From: Faecalibacterium prausnitzii
GTDB lineage: Bacteria; Bacillota; Clostridia; Oscillospirales; Ruminococcaceae
Assembly: GCA_002313795.1 (NCBI GenBank)
Contig: DCCL01000131.1
Span: 1-6,012, forward strand
Direction of reading: 5' to 3'
DNA: 6,012 bases
In this document: in pieces, positions 5,705 through 6,012 of the stretch
Layout: each line of letters starts with the position of its first letter
Position numbering within the stretch: the first letter of the stretch is position 1
Translations under genes and position numbers: made by a program
The notes under the pieces: model-generated
Databases searched by the model: none
Told to the model about the DNA's origin: nothing
What the model saw: only the letters and a program-made list of their open reading frames with translations

Positions 5705-6012
5705 ATGACTGAGTTCAAGCCCATCAAGGAAGGCAAAGTCCGCGAGATCTACGACAACGGCGACAGCCTCATCATGGTCGCTACCGACCGCATCTCCGCA
5801 TTCGATGTTATCTTAAAGAATAAAGTCACCAACAAGGGAAAAGTGCTCACCCAGATGAGCCGTTTCTGGTTCGATTATACCCGCGACCTGCTGCCCAACC
5901 ATATGCTCAGCGTGGACGTGAAGGATATGCCGGAGTTCTTCCAGACTCCCGCCTTCGAAGGCCGCAGCATGAAGTGCCGCAAGCTGACCATGCTGCCCAT
6001 TGAGTGCATCGT
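5705..6012 (+). CDS. purC: Phosphoribosylaminoimidazole-succinocarboxamide synthase (SAICAR synthetase), N-terminal part
   Basis: The first 102 codons of PurC; the gene runs off the right edge. PurC ligates aspartate to CAIR using ATP in de novo purine synthesis, in the cytosol. Family signs are the nucleotide-binding EGKVREIYD loop (9-17), ATDRISAFDVIL (26-37) and the KVTNKGKVLTQMSRFWF segment (40-56). MKCRKLTMLPIEC follows near 89-101, leading to the conserved region that would continue outside. The start is supported by GGAG nine bases ahead (5692-5695), with an AAGGA further up. It is transcribed away from the other genes of the window and may open a purine operon to the right, which cannot be seen here. 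Confidence 0.96.
   Translation, partial: MTEFKPIKEGKVREIYDNGDSLIMVATDRISAFDVILKNKVTNKGKVLTQMSRFWFDYTRDLLPNHMLSVDVKDMPEFFQTPAFEGRSMKCRKLTMLPIECI

Overview
The window looks like chromosomal DNA of a Clostridia-class Bacillota gut anaerobe. The basis is strong AGGAGG-type ribosome binding sites, TTGACA/TATAAT-type promoters with 16-17 bp spacers, GC-rich third codon positions and the character of the proteins. A Faecalibacterium-like Oscillospiraceae member is plausible, but that is an impression from the protein and repeat style, not a database result.

Layout from right to left. At 5705-6012 the first 102 codons of purC (SAICAR synthetase) run on the + strand and off the window. Between 5325 and 5704 lies a divergent intergenic region with a clear minus-strand promoter for the next gene and only weak candidates for purC. 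At 4323-5324 (-) is a glycerophosphodiester phosphodiesterase-family gene that ends in an intrinsic terminator. The loop of that terminator contains the -35 box of the next gene, a MarR-family repressor (3737-4216, -). The repressor's 5' leader carries a perfect 9-6-9 inverted repeat.

From 3298 to 3736 there is no credible gene. The stretch holds two ~104 bp direct repeats (about 91% identical), each folding as two adjacent hairpins, and they flank a third, unrelated long hairpin. This looks like a dispersed structured intergenic element inserted between regulator and target. Beyond it, a strong promoter overlapped by a second inverted repeat of the same AAYTGTTT-N6-AAACARTT design drives two ABC exporter half-transporters. 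One is complete (583 aa, 1478-3229, -). The other overlaps it by one base (TAATG) and is cut by the window start (1-1478, -).

How the genes work together: the two half-transporters should form a heterodimeric, type IV (BmrCD/LmrCD/TM287-288-like) exporter. The complete subunit shows the Asp and Gln replacements typical of a degenerate ATP site. The shared palindrome argues that the MarR protein represses both itself and the exporter, a ligand-inducible efflux arrangement. The phosphodiesterase and purC appear to be independent housekeeping neighbours. I found no phage, CRISPR, tRNA or rRNA. The most noteworthy items are the operator pair, the promoter inside a terminator, and the hairpin-rich repeat.
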